Source: G020348385 sp964538085 (GTDB taxonomy: Bacteria; Acidobacteriota; Aminicenantia; Aminicenantales; Aminicenantaceae). From it: 64,000 bases of DNA. The notes below the pieces were generated by a model. That model had not been told where the DNA came from. It did no database searches and was given only the letters and a program-made list of their open reading frames with translations. This document shows, piece after piece, positions 8,101-16,961 of this stretch (position 1 is its first letter; each line of letters opens with the position of its first letter). Position numbers and translations under genes: made by a program. The stretch is from NCBI GenBank assembly GCA_964538085.1, contig CAZIDF010000006.1, positions 1-64,000 on the forward strand. Reading direction: 5' to 3'.

Positions 8101-10644
8101 CTATTCGTACCGGAGAGCGCGGGCCGGGTCTATCCTTGCCGCTTTGAACGCCTGGAAGCTGACCGTCAAAAGGGCGATGGTGTAGGCCAGTCCCCCTGCT
8201 ATCAAGAATATCCACACCGTTATGTTTGTCCTGTAGGCATAATTGTTCAGCATCCGTTTCATCAGGAAGTAGGCGATAGGCCAAGCGATGACGTTGGCCA
8301 AAGTGAGAAGAATCACAAATTCTCGGGATATGAGAGACACGATTCCCGATACTGTGGCTCCCAGCACCTTTCGGATGCCGATCTCTTTGGTGCGCTGTTC
8401 GGCCGTGAAGGCTGCCAGGCCGAATATGCCGAGACAAGAAATGAGTATAGCGAGGATCGAAAAATACTTGAAAATGGTCCCGGTCCTCTGGTCGGCTCTG
8501 TAGAGCTGCTCGAAATCCTCATCCAGGAAGAGAAAGTCGAAGGGGTAGTTGGGTGAGAATTTTTTCCACGTTTTTTCCACATCGTCCAAGGTCTGGGAAA
8601 TGTTTTCCGGGCTGATTCTGAGGAAGACCTGGCTGGGTCCCCAATTCTGTTGAGCCAAAGTCAAAACCAGAGGTTCGATGGTGTTGTGGAGGGGGCGGGA
8701 ATGGAAATTTTTCACGACACCGATGATCTGGCCCTCGTTCTGCCAGATGGAAAAGAGCTTGCCCACCGTATCCTCTAATCCCATCAGTTTGACAGCCTCC
8801 TCATTGACGATGTAGTTCTGTATGTCGGTCGGATAGTCCCGGGAGAAATCCCTCCCCTGCACGATTTCCATCTCGAAGGTCTTGATGTAGTCGTGGTCAC
8901 ATGCGATAAACCTCATGGTTTCATACTGTTCCGGTCCCCTCCCTTCCCAATAGACCGGATTGATGTTGCCCACACGGGTCGGCCGGCTGGTGGCGGATGT
9001 CACACTGGTGACGGAATGATGGTTCAATGCTTCGTTTTTGAATGACTCATAACTCTCCCACAGGGCAGGATTTATCGGTAGCACAATGACATGCTGCCTG
9101 TTGAATCCCAGTTCTTTGTTCCGGATGTAATTGAGTTGTTTGGCTGTGACGATCGTCCCGATGATCAGCACGATGGCGATCGTAAACTGAGTGACAACAA
9201 GGACTTTTCGGAAAAAGGGTTTGGATGAGCGGGTAAGATGCGATCCTTTGATGATATTGGCAGGACGGAAGGAGGATAAAAACAGGGCCGGATAACTTCC
9301 GGAGACGATCCCGGTGAACAGGGTTAATCCCAGCAATCCCAAAAGTATGGGAAGATTGCGGCTGAGGTCCAGTTTCATGCTCTTCTGGGCAAGATTGTTG
9401 AATCCTGGCAAGAAAAGATAGACCAGCGCGATGGCTATCAACAGGGAGACAAACGAGAGGAGAAAGGATTCCCCATAAAACTGGTTGATGATATGGTTGC
9501 GGCGAGCGCCGACCACTTTGCGCATTCCGACTTCTTTGGCGCGTGTGCTCCCGCGAGCGGTGGACAGATTCATGAAATTGATGCAGGCGATCAAAAGGAT
9601 AAAGATGGCGATGGTGGAAAAGATGTAGATATAGATGATGTTGCCGCCTCCTCCCAATGAATAAAGGTGAACGCGGGAAAAGGGGTAAATATGGGTTGTC
9701 ACGGTCTCATTCGTTCTTTTGTCGTATTCCATGGTGATGCCCTCGATTTTTTCCTGAAGAGCATCGGGTGAGGCATTTTTCTCCAAGAGAATGAAGCTGG
9801 CTGATTCGAGGGCCCAAGTGTTGAGGGTTTCCTCTCCGTAGAGTTTGACAGAAGCGAGGATGTCGAATTCCAAAGACGAGTTGGATGGAACATTGGCTAT
9901 GACGCCGGTTACAGAGAGCTTGGTCCTGTTGTTTACGGTGAACGTTTTTCCCAGAGGGTCTTCATTCCCGAAATACTTTGCGGCCGTTCTTTCCGTGATG
10001 ACAACAGAGTTCAAAGTGGGAAAAGGATCTTCTTGGCTGCCCTTCATCCAGGGAAAAGTGAAGATATCAAAAAAATCCGGGTCCACAAACGCTGTTTCCT
10101 CATAAAAGCTTTTGTCTTCGTAAGTGAAAAGGAGGTCGTTTTCGCGGTATCTGGTAGTCAATCGGATTTCAGGATATTCGCGCTTTAATATCGGCGCCAG
10201 GGCCCAGGGGCTGGAACTCGTCCATTGGCCCTTGATGTTGAGGGTGGTTCTGTAGATTTGCTTATGATTTTTGTGGAACCTGTCGAAGCTCAGCTCGTCC
10301 TGTACCCAGAGGAGGATCAGGACACAACAGGCGATGCCGACAGCAAGTCCTGTGATGTTGATAAAGGAGTACCCTTTGTGTTTTTTGATGACCCGGAAAG
10401 CGATTTTCAGATAATTTTTTATCATGGCGCAACTCCAGTAAACATAAGATTTGAGGAAGGGAGGAAGGGATATCAAGACCTGGTGCCAGGCCCAGCATTT
10501 GGCCTTAAAAATTCCCTTCTGCGAACAGATGTCTTTGTAATCCTCCTCGACATCGCCGATCAAGGACAAGGCGTCTTCGGGATCGGCAATGTGTCGGAGA
10601 AGCCAAATGGCCACTCTGGGTGTTCCCGTTTTTTGTTTGCCCAT
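8101..10644 (-). CDS. ABC transporter permease, FtsX/MacB type with PadR-linked prefix domain
   Basis: An 847-residue membrane protein. Residues ~1-70 (RVAIWLLRHIADPEDALSLIGDVEEDY) form a soluble prefix of the kind found in Acidobacteria-type permeases encoded beside PadR regulators. Then comes MIKNYLKIAFRVIKKHKGYSFINI, a first transmembrane helix, a MacB periplasmic core domain (~110-280), three-helix FtsX domain 1 (~325-450), a second periplasmic domain and FtsX domain 2 ending IDPARALRYE. MacB-type proteins act as mechanotransmission exporters or lipoprotein releasers and need a separate ATPase. No ATPase gene lies next to it, so the partner must be elsewhere. The start is 11 bases after the padR stop, so the two are co-transcribed. 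Confidence 0.88.
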   Translation of the reverse strand: MGKQKTGTPRVAIWLLRHIADPEDALSLIGDVEEDYKDICSQKGIFKAKCWAWHQVLISLPPFLKSYVYWSCAMIKNYLKIAFRVIKKHKGYSFINITGLAVGIACCVLILLWVQDELSFDRFHKNHKQIYRTTLNIKGQWTSSSPWALAPILKREYPEIRLTTRYRENDLLFTYEDKSFYEETAFVDPDFFDIFTFPWMKGSQEDPFPTLNSVVITERTAAKYFGNEDPLGKTFTVNNRTKLSVTGVIANVPSNSSLEFDILASVKLYGEETLNTWALESASFILLEKNASPDALQEKIEGITMEYDKRTNETVTTHIYPFSRVHLYSLGGGGNIIYIYIFSTIAIFILLIACINFMNLSTARGSTRAKEVGMRKVVGARRNHIINQFYGESFLLSFVSLLIAIALVYLFLPGFNNLAQKSMKLDLSRNLPILLGLLGLTLFTGIVSGSYPALFLSSFRPANIIKGSHLTRSSKPFFRKVLVVTQFTIAIVLIIGTIVTAKQLNYIRNKELGFNRQHVIVLPINPALWESYESFKNEALNHHSVTSVTSATSRPTRVGNINPVYWEGRGPEQYETMRFIACDHDYIKTFEMEIVQGRDFSRDYPTDIQNYIVNEEAVKLMGLEDTVGKLFSIWQNEGQIIGVVKNFHSRPLHNTIEPLVLTLAQQNWGPSQVFLRISPENISQTLDDVEKTWKKFSPNYPFDFLFLDEDFEQLYRADQRTGTIFKYFSILAILISCLGIFGLAAFTAEQRTKEIGIRKVLGATVSGIVSLISREFVILLTLANVIAWPIAYFLMKRMLNNYAYRTNITVWIFLIAGGLAYTIALLTVSFQAFKAARIDPARALRYE

Positions 10645-10655
10645 CTAAATATAGC

Positions 10656-11018
10656 CTATTTGATGGTTTCTTCTGTGACGTTTTTCCACAAGGTTTTTTG
10701 ATGCACGTATGTGTCTTGCAGGGCCTTTTTCCCCTTCTCTGTCAGGGTATAATAATATTTCCGCCGGCCACCCCTTTTTTGCGTGGGCTCGCCAGGAGTT
10801 TTAACGGACAATCCTTTTTTGACCAGTTGGGCCAGCATAAAGTAAAGGCCTCCATAAGAAAGCGGCTTTTCCGTTTTTTGCGATATTGATTTTTTGATGG
10901 TGACACCATACGCGTTGTTTTGGAGCTCCCAGATAGAAAGGAGATAAACCTCTTCCCACCGGCTCAATAAATCCAGATCTTTAATGATTTTAACCTCTTT
11001 CACATATATATACTGCAA
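10656..11018 (-). CDS. PadR family transcriptional regulator
   Basis: A 120-residue winged-helix protein. The PadR fold is seen in EEVYLLSIWELQNNAYGVTI (helices 1-2), LSYGGLYFMLAQLVKKGLS (recognition helix) and KRGGRRKYYYTLTEKGKKAL (wing and start of dimer helix). PadR repressors respond to small molecules or cell-wall stress, and in this lineage usually control the adjacent FtsX permease. The gene sits immediately upstream of that permease on the same strand. The operator is not identified, but the 107-base upstream spacer is largely one perfect inverted repeat (11047-11123). Confidence 0.9.
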   Translation of the reverse strand: MQYIYVKEVKIIKDLDLLSRWEEVYLLSIWELQNNAYGVTIKKSISQKTEKPLSYGGLYFMLAQLVKKGLSVKTPGEPTQKRGGRRKYYYTLTEKGKKALQDTYVHQKTLWKNVTEETIK

Positions 11019-11046
11019 ACTTGTAGAAATGGTTACACTTTTTTTT

Positions 11047-11123
11047 AATTGGGGACAGGATACGCTTTCACCTATTTTTAGGGTACAACCATAATTAAGT
11101 GAAAGCGTATCCTGTCCCCAATT
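11047..11123. repeat. REP-like perfect inverted repeat (25-base arms, 27-base loop)
   Basis: Arms 11047-11071 and 11099-11123 are perfect reverse complements; each carries GGGGACAGGATACGC at its outer side. The loop is 27 bases. It fills the gap between the symporter stop (11126) and the padR start (11018). The form resembles REP/REPIN-type hairpins mobilised by REP-associated tyrosine transposases (family knowledge); no transposase gene is nearby. A bidirectional transcription stop is an alternative, but there is no T-tract. Confidence 0.75.
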
Positions 11124-11125
11124 TC

Positions 11126-12628
11126 TTACCGCTTGCGGATGAGATAAGAAAGGTGGCCGACAACGATCACGATCAAAGCGCCGACCAGTGTGTACAGCGG
11201 CCAGGCTAAGGTCAATCCTTTCACAATGAAGATCAGGGCGATCAATCCGGCAAAGAATCCGATGACGGCATCCTTCCGTCGAAGTTTATTTGAAAGAATT
11301 CCCAGCAGAAAGGCACCCAGCAAACCTCCGTAGGTGTAGGAGGCGATCCCAAGGCCGAGTTCAACCACAGCCGGGCGTTCTCCCGAAGACCGGAGTTGAA
11401 GGTAGGCGAATACGAATGCCGAACCGGTGATGACGATTCCCCAACCGATGGTGATCATCCGGGAAATCCGCAGGTCTTTCTCAGGAGAGTTGGCCTTCCC
11501 CCAATAGGGTTTATAGATATCCAAAGTCGTGGCGGATGCCAGGGAGTTGATAGAAGAAGACAGGGTGCTCATGGCTGCAGCCAGGATGGCGGCTATGATC
11601 AGACCCGATAATCCGGTCGGGAGTTCTTCCACGATAAATTTGGCGAAGATTTCATCTGTGGTGGCCAATCCCAACTGTCCGGGTGTTTGTCCGCTGTAAA
11701 ATCCAAACAGGAGAAGTCCGATGAAAAGGAACAGGGCGAATTGAAAGAAGACCACGATCCCGCTTCCGATCAGGGCCTTTTGGCTTGACCGGAGGTTTCG
11801 GGTCGTCAGCAGCCTCTGGACGATAAGCTGATCCGTTCCATGGGAAGCGATGGAAAACACGGCGCCGCCAAAAAGTGCCACAAAAAAAGTGTACGGCTGA
11901 GCGATAAAGTCTCTGAAATTCAGGCCCATTCCCAGGTCGATGAGTTTTAATTTTTCGGCCCCTTGCATGATCTGAGCAACTCCCCCCCAGCCATCGGGCA
12001 AGCGGATCAAGATGATCCCCGCAGCCAAAAAAGCCCCGCTGATATAAATGCCCATTTGGATCACATCCATCCACACCACGGCTTTGATTCCTCCCAGGAA
12101 AGTATACACGAGGGTCACGACGGATATGATCAAAATGGAGATCAGATAGATTTTGAGGTTAGAAGCTTTCATCCCCGCTAACCGGAGGATGATAGCAATG
12201 GGTATGGCTGAAGCGAAAAGACGGACACCATCGGCCAGCAATCGGGTCACCATGAATGTCGTGCTGGTGATATTGCGCATGCTATCGCCGAATCTGTTCC
12301 CGAGGAATTGGTACGCAGTAGTTAATTTGCCCTGAAAATATCTAGGAAGGAAAACGAGGCTGACCACGGTTCTCCCGATGATGTAGCCGAAAGTGATCTG
12401 CAGAAAGGTCAGATTCCCCCCATAGGCCACGGCCGGGATCGAGATAAAGGTCAGCGTGCTTGTCTCTGTGGCCACGACCGAAAAAAGGACCACCCACCAT
12501 GGGATTTTATGGCCACCGAGGAAATAGTCGGAAGTGGAACGCTGCCTGCCCGAAATCAAAATCCCGAACACGGTGACACCACCCAGATAAAGGATCACGA
12601 CCAAATAATCGAATGTGCCGAATCCCAT
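11126..12628 (-). CDS. Sodium:solute symporter family (SSS) transporter
   Basis: A 500-residue, highly hydrophobic protein with about 13 membrane segments. SSS features include an N-terminal helix (TFDYLVVILYLGGVTVFGI), the segment RQRSTSDYFLGGHKIPWW, which matches the conserved loop after helix 1, and VVATETSTLTFISIPAVAYG in helix 2 near the sodium site. Family members import sugars, sialic acid, amino acids, pantothenate or proline with sodium. Its start is four bases after the stop of the double-SIS protein gene, so the two are translationally close; a sugar or amino-sugar substrate feeding that protein is plausible (inference). Confidence 0.9.
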   Translation of the reverse strand: MGFGTFDYLVVILYLGGVTVFGILISGRQRSTSDYFLGGHKIPWWVVLFSVVATETSTLTFISIPAVAYGGNLTFLQITFGYIIGRTVVSLVFLPRYFQGKLTTAYQFLGNRFGDSMRNITSTTFMVTRLLADGVRLFASAIPIAIILRLAGMKASNLKIYLISILIISVVTLVYTFLGGIKAVVWMDVIQMGIYISGAFLAAGIILIRLPDGWGGVAQIMQGAEKLKLIDLGMGLNFRDFIAQPYTFFVALFGGAVFSIASHGTDQLIVQRLLTTRNLRSSQKALIGSGIVVFFQFALFLFIGLLLFGFYSGQTPGQLGLATTDEIFAKFIVEELPTGLSGLIIAAILAAAMSTLSSSINSLASATTLDIYKPYWGKANSPEKDLRISRMITIGWGIVITGSAFVFAYLQLRSSGERPAVVELGLGIASYTYGGLLGAFLLGILSNKLRRKDAVIGFFAGLIALIFIVKGLTLAWPLYTLVGALIVIVVGHLSYLIRKR

Positions 12629-12632
12629 TTCT

Positions 12633-14699
12633 CTAACTATCCTTTTTTCGATAATGTAAAGTAGGGTTATGTTTTTCGAGATACCCCTCTAGCCCGATAT
12701 TTTCGGATAGGGAGAGAGCCTCTTCCCAACCGAAAAAATCATCCCTTCGAAAAGCTTCCAGGACACGTATTATGGATAGCTCCACTTCGCTGGATTGCTC
12801 TCCTCTCTCTCTCACATAATCCATGGCCCCGAACAGCACGGCATTGGCCTGGTCATAGGTGATCGAATCGGCCTTTCCCCATTTCTTTTGCCAATCATCC
12901 TGGGTTACGGCATCATTCACATGACTCATGATCAGGTAGGTCGCCCTGCCGATAAGCTTGAGGTTGCTGGGATTGACATTGGTCATGGTGTTTCCCACCA
13001 CTTTTCCCATCCTTGCCATCACCGCGGTCGAGTGGGCATTGAGAAGGATTTTGAGAAGGGTCTGTCTGTTCAACAAGAGGGGGTCCTCAGATCGTTCCAT
13101 GGAGATCGTAATGATGGCATCTCCTTTATCCAGAGGCAGGCGATCGACGATCTCCCGAAATCCTCGGGGATCCTTATCGCCGATAAGAATCAAAGCCAGG
13201 TGGGATCCGCTTTTTTTAAAATGGGAAAGGAATCGATAACTTCCAGAATCGGCTCTGGACAGCTCATCGATCTCCTCATCCAGACACACCAAAACGCCCA
13301 GGTCTCCCTCATGAGGTCCCCTGCGATGGATATTTCCGGCAGAAAAAGAAAAATCGTAGAGTTTTTCCTGATCGTTCCCGGCTTTGGCCAAGCTCTTTAT
13401 GGCCGCTTCTTTGAGATAAACGTCATCGATCTTATCCACAAAATAGGGAGAGTAAAAGGCTTCTTCCAAACCGCGAAAATCTCTCCCTAAAAAATTCTTC
13501 CATGCTTGTCCTGGATCCTCGCCCTCTGTCCACACCTGGAACCAGCATTTCCTCTGTTTTTCCTGGATCGTATCCAACGGATACAGATGGAAGGTCGGGC
13601 TTCTCTCAGTGCAATCGGTGAAAACGGTGATCAACGCTTTTTTTGCAAAATAGGTAGCAAATCTTTTATTCCGATAGGTTTCCGACTCCAATTGTGTGAA
13701 GGCGCTTATGTTCTTGGTAGAATATCTTAGTACCTCCAAAATATGGCCGAAAAAGCGCAATCGTTCACCGAATCGATAATTTTTTGAGAAACCGACCTCG
13801 TTCAGTTCTTCTTCAGATAACGATTCTTTCAATGCCTCATGTATCCCCGCTTCCAGGATGACCCCTATCAGGAAAGTCTCCGATGTTGTGGCCTGCATCC
13901 GCGTAGAGCCTGTGATGGCTTGAGGCCCTGTCGTCAAGTTGATTTTTGTGATGGCCGGATTTTCGATAACAGACCGGCTCCTCTCGAAGGGCCTTATCGC
14001 ATCGTCCGGATTATTGTAGATGAAATAAAGATGTTTTTTGGCCTCCGTGATTTTTTCCTCGGTCAATGTCCCGTACTGTCCCAGTGCCGCCAGCACAGCA
14101 CCTATAACAGAGGATGTTTCCCCCCCTTCTGTGATGCCGAACACCACATCGCCTTTTTTGATTCCTCTATCCTGCAACTGAAGTTTGCCGACAAGCTGCA
14201 AGTCTTCCAAGCCTTCTAGAGAACTGATCAAGGCCCGGTCACCTCCGGTCATCTCTCCGATGAGGCGATCTTCGATATCCACAGGGATCGAGTCTTTCAA
14301 TTTTTGCCAATGCCGACTCTTTTTGATCCTTCCCCAAAAAGGACGCCAGATCGCGCTCTCGATCTGTTTGGCCAGCCGGCCAGTGGCCCCGCAACCATAC
14401 AGGAAGATTTTCCTGTTTTCCTTGATGGCTTGGCTGACTTCATTGGCCGCTCTATCGAGCAAAGATGTGTCCTCGGCCATCCGATGAAATTTTTCCGCAA
14501 TATCCTCATCGACCGACAAGATCTGCCTGAGGCCTTCCTCCACATCATCTTTGAGGACAAAACTCACATTCCACGTTTTGGGATGCCTTTGTTCGGTCAG
14601 GAGGGAGTGAAGCTGGTATTGTTTTTTATTTTGGACGTAATCCACGGATTGATGGGACGGCGTAATTTTTAAGAGCGATAAGATATTTTTGCTTCCCAT
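12633..14699 (-). CDS. Double SIS-domain protein, MurQ/glucokinase-regulatory-protein-like
   Basis: A 688-residue cytosolic protein with two sugar-isomerase (SIS) domains. The first has YGCGATGRLAKQIE (101-114), GITEGGETSSV (188-198) and TGPQAITGSTRM (257-268), the GCKR/MurQ signature. The second ends with MGKVVGNTMTNVNPSNLKL (564-582), which matches the C-terminal MurQ motif. In MurQ (about 300 residues, N-acetylmuramic acid 6-phosphate etherase) these motifs lie close together; here about 295 residues separate them. GKRP, also with two SIS domains, binds fructose phosphates without catalysis. An etherase/isomerase or a sugar-phosphate sensor is possible. It is encoded with a sodium symporter, pointing to amino-sugar uptake and processing. 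Confidence 0.75.
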   Translation of the reverse strand: MGSKNILSLLKITPSHQSVDYVQNKKQYQLHSLLTEQRHPKTWNVSFVLKDDVEEGLRQILSVDEDIAEKFHRMAEDTSLLDRAANEVSQAIKENRKIFLYGCGATGRLAKQIESAIWRPFWGRIKKSRHWQKLKDSIPVDIEDRLIGEMTGGDRALISSLEGLEDLQLVGKLQLQDRGIKKGDVVFGITEGGETSSVIGAVLAALGQYGTLTEEKITEAKKHLYFIYNNPDDAIRPFERSRSVIENPAITKINLTTGPQAITGSTRMQATTSETFLIGVILEAGIHEALKESLSEEELNEVGFSKNYRFGERLRFFGHILEVLRYSTKNISAFTQLESETYRNKRFATYFAKKALITVFTDCTERSPTFHLYPLDTIQEKQRKCWFQVWTEGEDPGQAWKNFLGRDFRGLEEAFYSPYFVDKIDDVYLKEAAIKSLAKAGNDQEKLYDFSFSAGNIHRRGPHEGDLGVLVCLDEEIDELSRADSGSYRFLSHFKKSGSHLALILIGDKDPRGFREIVDRLPLDKGDAIITISMERSEDPLLLNRQTLLKILLNAHSTAVMARMGKVVGNTMTNVNPSNLKLIGRATYLIMSHVNDAVTQDDWQKKWGKADSITYDQANAVLFGAMDYVRERGEQSSEVELSIIRVLEAFRRDDFFGWEEALSLSENIGLEGYLEKHNPTLHYRKKDS

Positions 14700-14722
14700 T
14701 ATCCTTTTTGGGACGCTCCTTT

Positions 14723-14774
14723 AGGTACCACTCTACAGGCTTTTCATGTTACAAAAGCGTATAGGGTGGCACCT
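14723..14774. repeat. Imperfect inverted repeat, REP-like hairpin
   Basis: Arms 14723-14744 and 14753-14774 match at 18 of 22 positions, with an 8-base loop. The right arm touches the stop codon of the AlkD-like gene. The outer part (AGGTGCCACCCTATACGC read inward from the right arm) resembles in layout the element at 11047-11123. There is no T-tract, so a simple terminator is less likely than a degraded REP-type hairpin. Confidence 0.5.
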
Positions 14775-15472
14775 TATGGGATGTCCCCATGCTTTTTGCG
14801 GAGTCGCTGCTTTACGGCATCGCTTTCCAGTTCCCGAAGGGCATCGTTGGCTATCCAACGGGCCGCCTTGGAATCCAGTTCCTTGATCTCTTGGGCAAGT
14901 TTGATGGCCGCTTTGTTCAGAGCCGGATTTCTTTTGCCGATATTCCTCAGGGCCCAGTTGACCGCTTTTTTCACGAAATTTCGCTCATCTGTAGCCCCAT
15001 CTTTAATCAACGGGAACAAGTTCGTAAATTTTTCGTCTTCCGTTCCCTTATCGTACCAAGCCAAGCACGCGATCAACGTAAAGGAGGTTCTCTTGACGAA
15101 TTCCTCATCCCTTTGGGACCAGTCATGGATTTTTTTTATGGCCAGCGGTGTTTTCTCGAATAAATTCATGCAAACCTGATCGCACACATCCCAGGAGTCG
15201 AAATCTTTGACCCAGTCTTCCATCTGCTTTTCTGTAAGCTTGTCGGGTTCTCCGATCATCCCTGCCACGATCCTGGCATCGGGAATCCCCGTTTTCCACA
15301 ACTCAAGTGCCAGTTTGTGGTTTTTTCCGATCTCTTTTGACAGTTTCCGCATCTCTGGGACGGATACCCCCAGTCTTCCTTCCCCGACGATCGCAAAACG
15401 GGCCATCCCCTCTAATTGATCCGCCCTGGCCTTGGCTCTCAATTTTTTTATAATTTCTTCTACGGAAGGCAT
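14774..15472 (-). CDS. DNA alkylation repair protein, AlkD-like (HEAT-repeat)
   Basis: A 232-residue, almost wholly helical protein of the AlkD/AlkC HEAT-repeat family, which excises alkylated bases by holding DNA in a positively charged groove. The segment DSWDVCDQVCMNLF matches the conserved WD..D region holding the catalytic Asp of AlkD, and RDEEFVKRTSFTLIACLAWYDKG matches the repeat that follows. ERNFVKKAVNWALRNIGKRN holds another conserved repeat containing the Trp of the lesion pocket. Length is normal for the family. It lies between the SIS gene and the DUF1015 gene on the same strand, 13 bases after the latter. Confidence 0.85.
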   Translation of the reverse strand: MPSVEEIIKKLRAKARADQLEGMARFAIVGEGRLGVSVPEMRKLSKEIGKNHKLALELWKTGIPDARIVAGMIGEPDKLTEKQMEDWVKDFDSWDVCDQVCMNLFEKTPLAIKKIHDWSQRDEEFVKRTSFTLIACLAWYDKGTEDEKFTNLFPLIKDGATDERNFVKKAVNWALRNIGKRNPALNKAAIKLAQEIKELDSKAARWIANDALRELESDAVKQRLRKKHGDIP

Positions 15473-15485
15473 TGCTTATCTCTCC

Positions 15486-16823
15486 TTATGTCAGCTTGCG
15501 GGCTTCCATGTAGAACCGTTTTTCCCAGGCTTCACCCATCGAGAATGTTTTGCGGGGGGTGGCTCCATCCAGGATAACCGTCTTAAAAAGATCCTGTTTG
15601 TTCATTGCAGGGAGATAAAATCCCATGTTGTCCTCTTTTTTCCCCAGCTGGATGATGGTGTCGGTGCCATGGATATAATCGACCTCTTTTGCACCTCCCT
15701 CCTCCATGAAAACATCGAGAAAGTTTTGCAGCGTTCCCACAGGGAGGTTGGAATCGGGATCGGAAACTTCCATTACGCTGAATCCAGTTGGCATGATCAC
15801 GCCTATTTTGTGAGGACTGCCGCGTTGGTCATCGACAGTTTCCATCATCTCATCGGCACTCGCCACCGGCAAAAATTTACTTCGCCCCGGGTAAAAAGAA
15901 TTCATCTCTTCCATTACATCTCTTCCGCTTGCCAGCTCGAACAGGGCCCTGTGGATAGGCTCGAAACTGAGGGCTTCATCCTGCAGGTTGACCAGTTCCA
16001 CGAGTGCATACCGCAACGGGGAGTCAATAATCGCCTGTTTGTTCGGAGCGTTTTCCTTGGTTTTTTCCCAGATGCTTTTGGCCGTAGCCAGAGAATGGTT
16101 CCCGTCTCCCATGGCGAATAACAGGACAGGGGTTTGTGGGCTCAGATCATACTTCTTTTCAAAAGTTCCCGGCGTGGCTAAAACCTGGAGATTCTGGATG
16201 ATCTCGTCTTTAATGGTGGAATCATTCACTCTGTAGCCGGCAAGATGCCCCGAATCCATCATCAGTTCGATATCGTAAATCCTTTCCAGGCCGTCCTTGT
16301 TCTGTGTCAGCGGTCCGATGACCGTGTTTTCCTGATCGTCGATCAGGACCATGATGTGCGGGATTTCCAAAGGTGCCCCCTCCCGAATTTTTATCCGGGG
16401 TGGCAGGCGATCGATGATCGTGCCCTCGGTTGCCCTGATAAGACTGGACGATCCTTTGCGGAAATCGTACTGATCGAGGTCGAGGCACACCATCAAACCC
16501 TTCCGGATTTTCTGGCCGGTTTGCCGCTCCACATAGATAAATCCCTGTTTTTGCTCCAACAGCCCCTCTTGCAGGTAGAGATTCATGTGATATCTTATGC
16601 TTGCGATCCTGGAATCCGGGTCCTTTTCCCCCAGATAGACTTCCGGATAGATGAGCTTCAATGTCGATGGAGCATCATTGACGAAGTCGCTGACTTTCTG
16701 CCAGTATTCCGGCTCGGAAGTGAACTGGTCGCAGGCGATCACAGCCCATTTGCTGAGGTCAGTGCCGGCTTTGGGAAGCAAAATGTCCGGTATACCGATG
16801 GCGATGGATTCATAGGTTTTCAT
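15486..16823 (-). CDS. DUF1015 family protein
   Basis: A 445-residue cytosolic protein of the DUF1015 family (PF06245), whose biochemical function is unknown. Recognisable segments are WAVIACDQFTSEPEYW near the N-terminus, GFIYVERQTG, and FAMGDGNHSLATAKSIWE around residue 240, a strongly conserved family motif. In many genomes DUF1015 genes sit near serine or phosphoserine metabolism genes, but no such gene is present here. The start at 16823 faces the divergent secreted-protein gene at 16962; the spacer of 138 bases should hold both promoters. Confidence 0.8.
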   Translation of the reverse strand: MKTYESIAIGIPDILLPKAGTDLSKWAVIACDQFTSEPEYWQKVSDFVNDAPSTLKLIYPEVYLGEKDPDSRIASIRYHMNLYLQEGLLEQKQGFIYVERQTGQKIRKGLMVCLDLDQYDFRKGSSSLIRATEGTIIDRLPPRIKIREGAPLEIPHIMVLIDDQENTVIGPLTQNKDGLERIYDIELMMDSGHLAGYRVNDSTIKDEIIQNLQVLATPGTFEKKYDLSPQTPVLLFAMGDGNHSLATAKSIWEKTKENAPNKQAIIDSPLRYALVELVNLQDEALSFEPIHRALFELASGRDVMEEMNSFYPGRSKFLPVASADEMMETVDDQRGSPHKIGVIMPTGFSVMEVSDPDSNLPVGTLQNFLDVFMEEGGAKEVDYIHGTDTIIQLGKKEDNMGFYLPAMNKQDLFKTVILDGATPRKTFSMGEAWEKRFYMEARKLT

Positions 16824-16961
16824 GAATTTTCCTTTCCTGAATTATTCATAAAAAATGTTTTGGAAAGTTTGAATGTACCAAACGCTGCCCGAGCAGTCAA
16901 TAACAGCCATTTTTCTTTCGTAGCTGGATAAGATAGGCTAAACTTATCACAGGAGTTTGCA

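Noticed and set aside
12795..13490. 231-codon plus-strand frame
   Set aside because: It lies wholly antisense to the double-SIS gene, which has clear family motifs; no family match or ribosome-binding site was seen for the plus-strand frame.
16245..16931. 228-codon plus-strand frame
   Set aside because: Antisense to the DUF1015 gene and running over its promoter region; a shadow frame.
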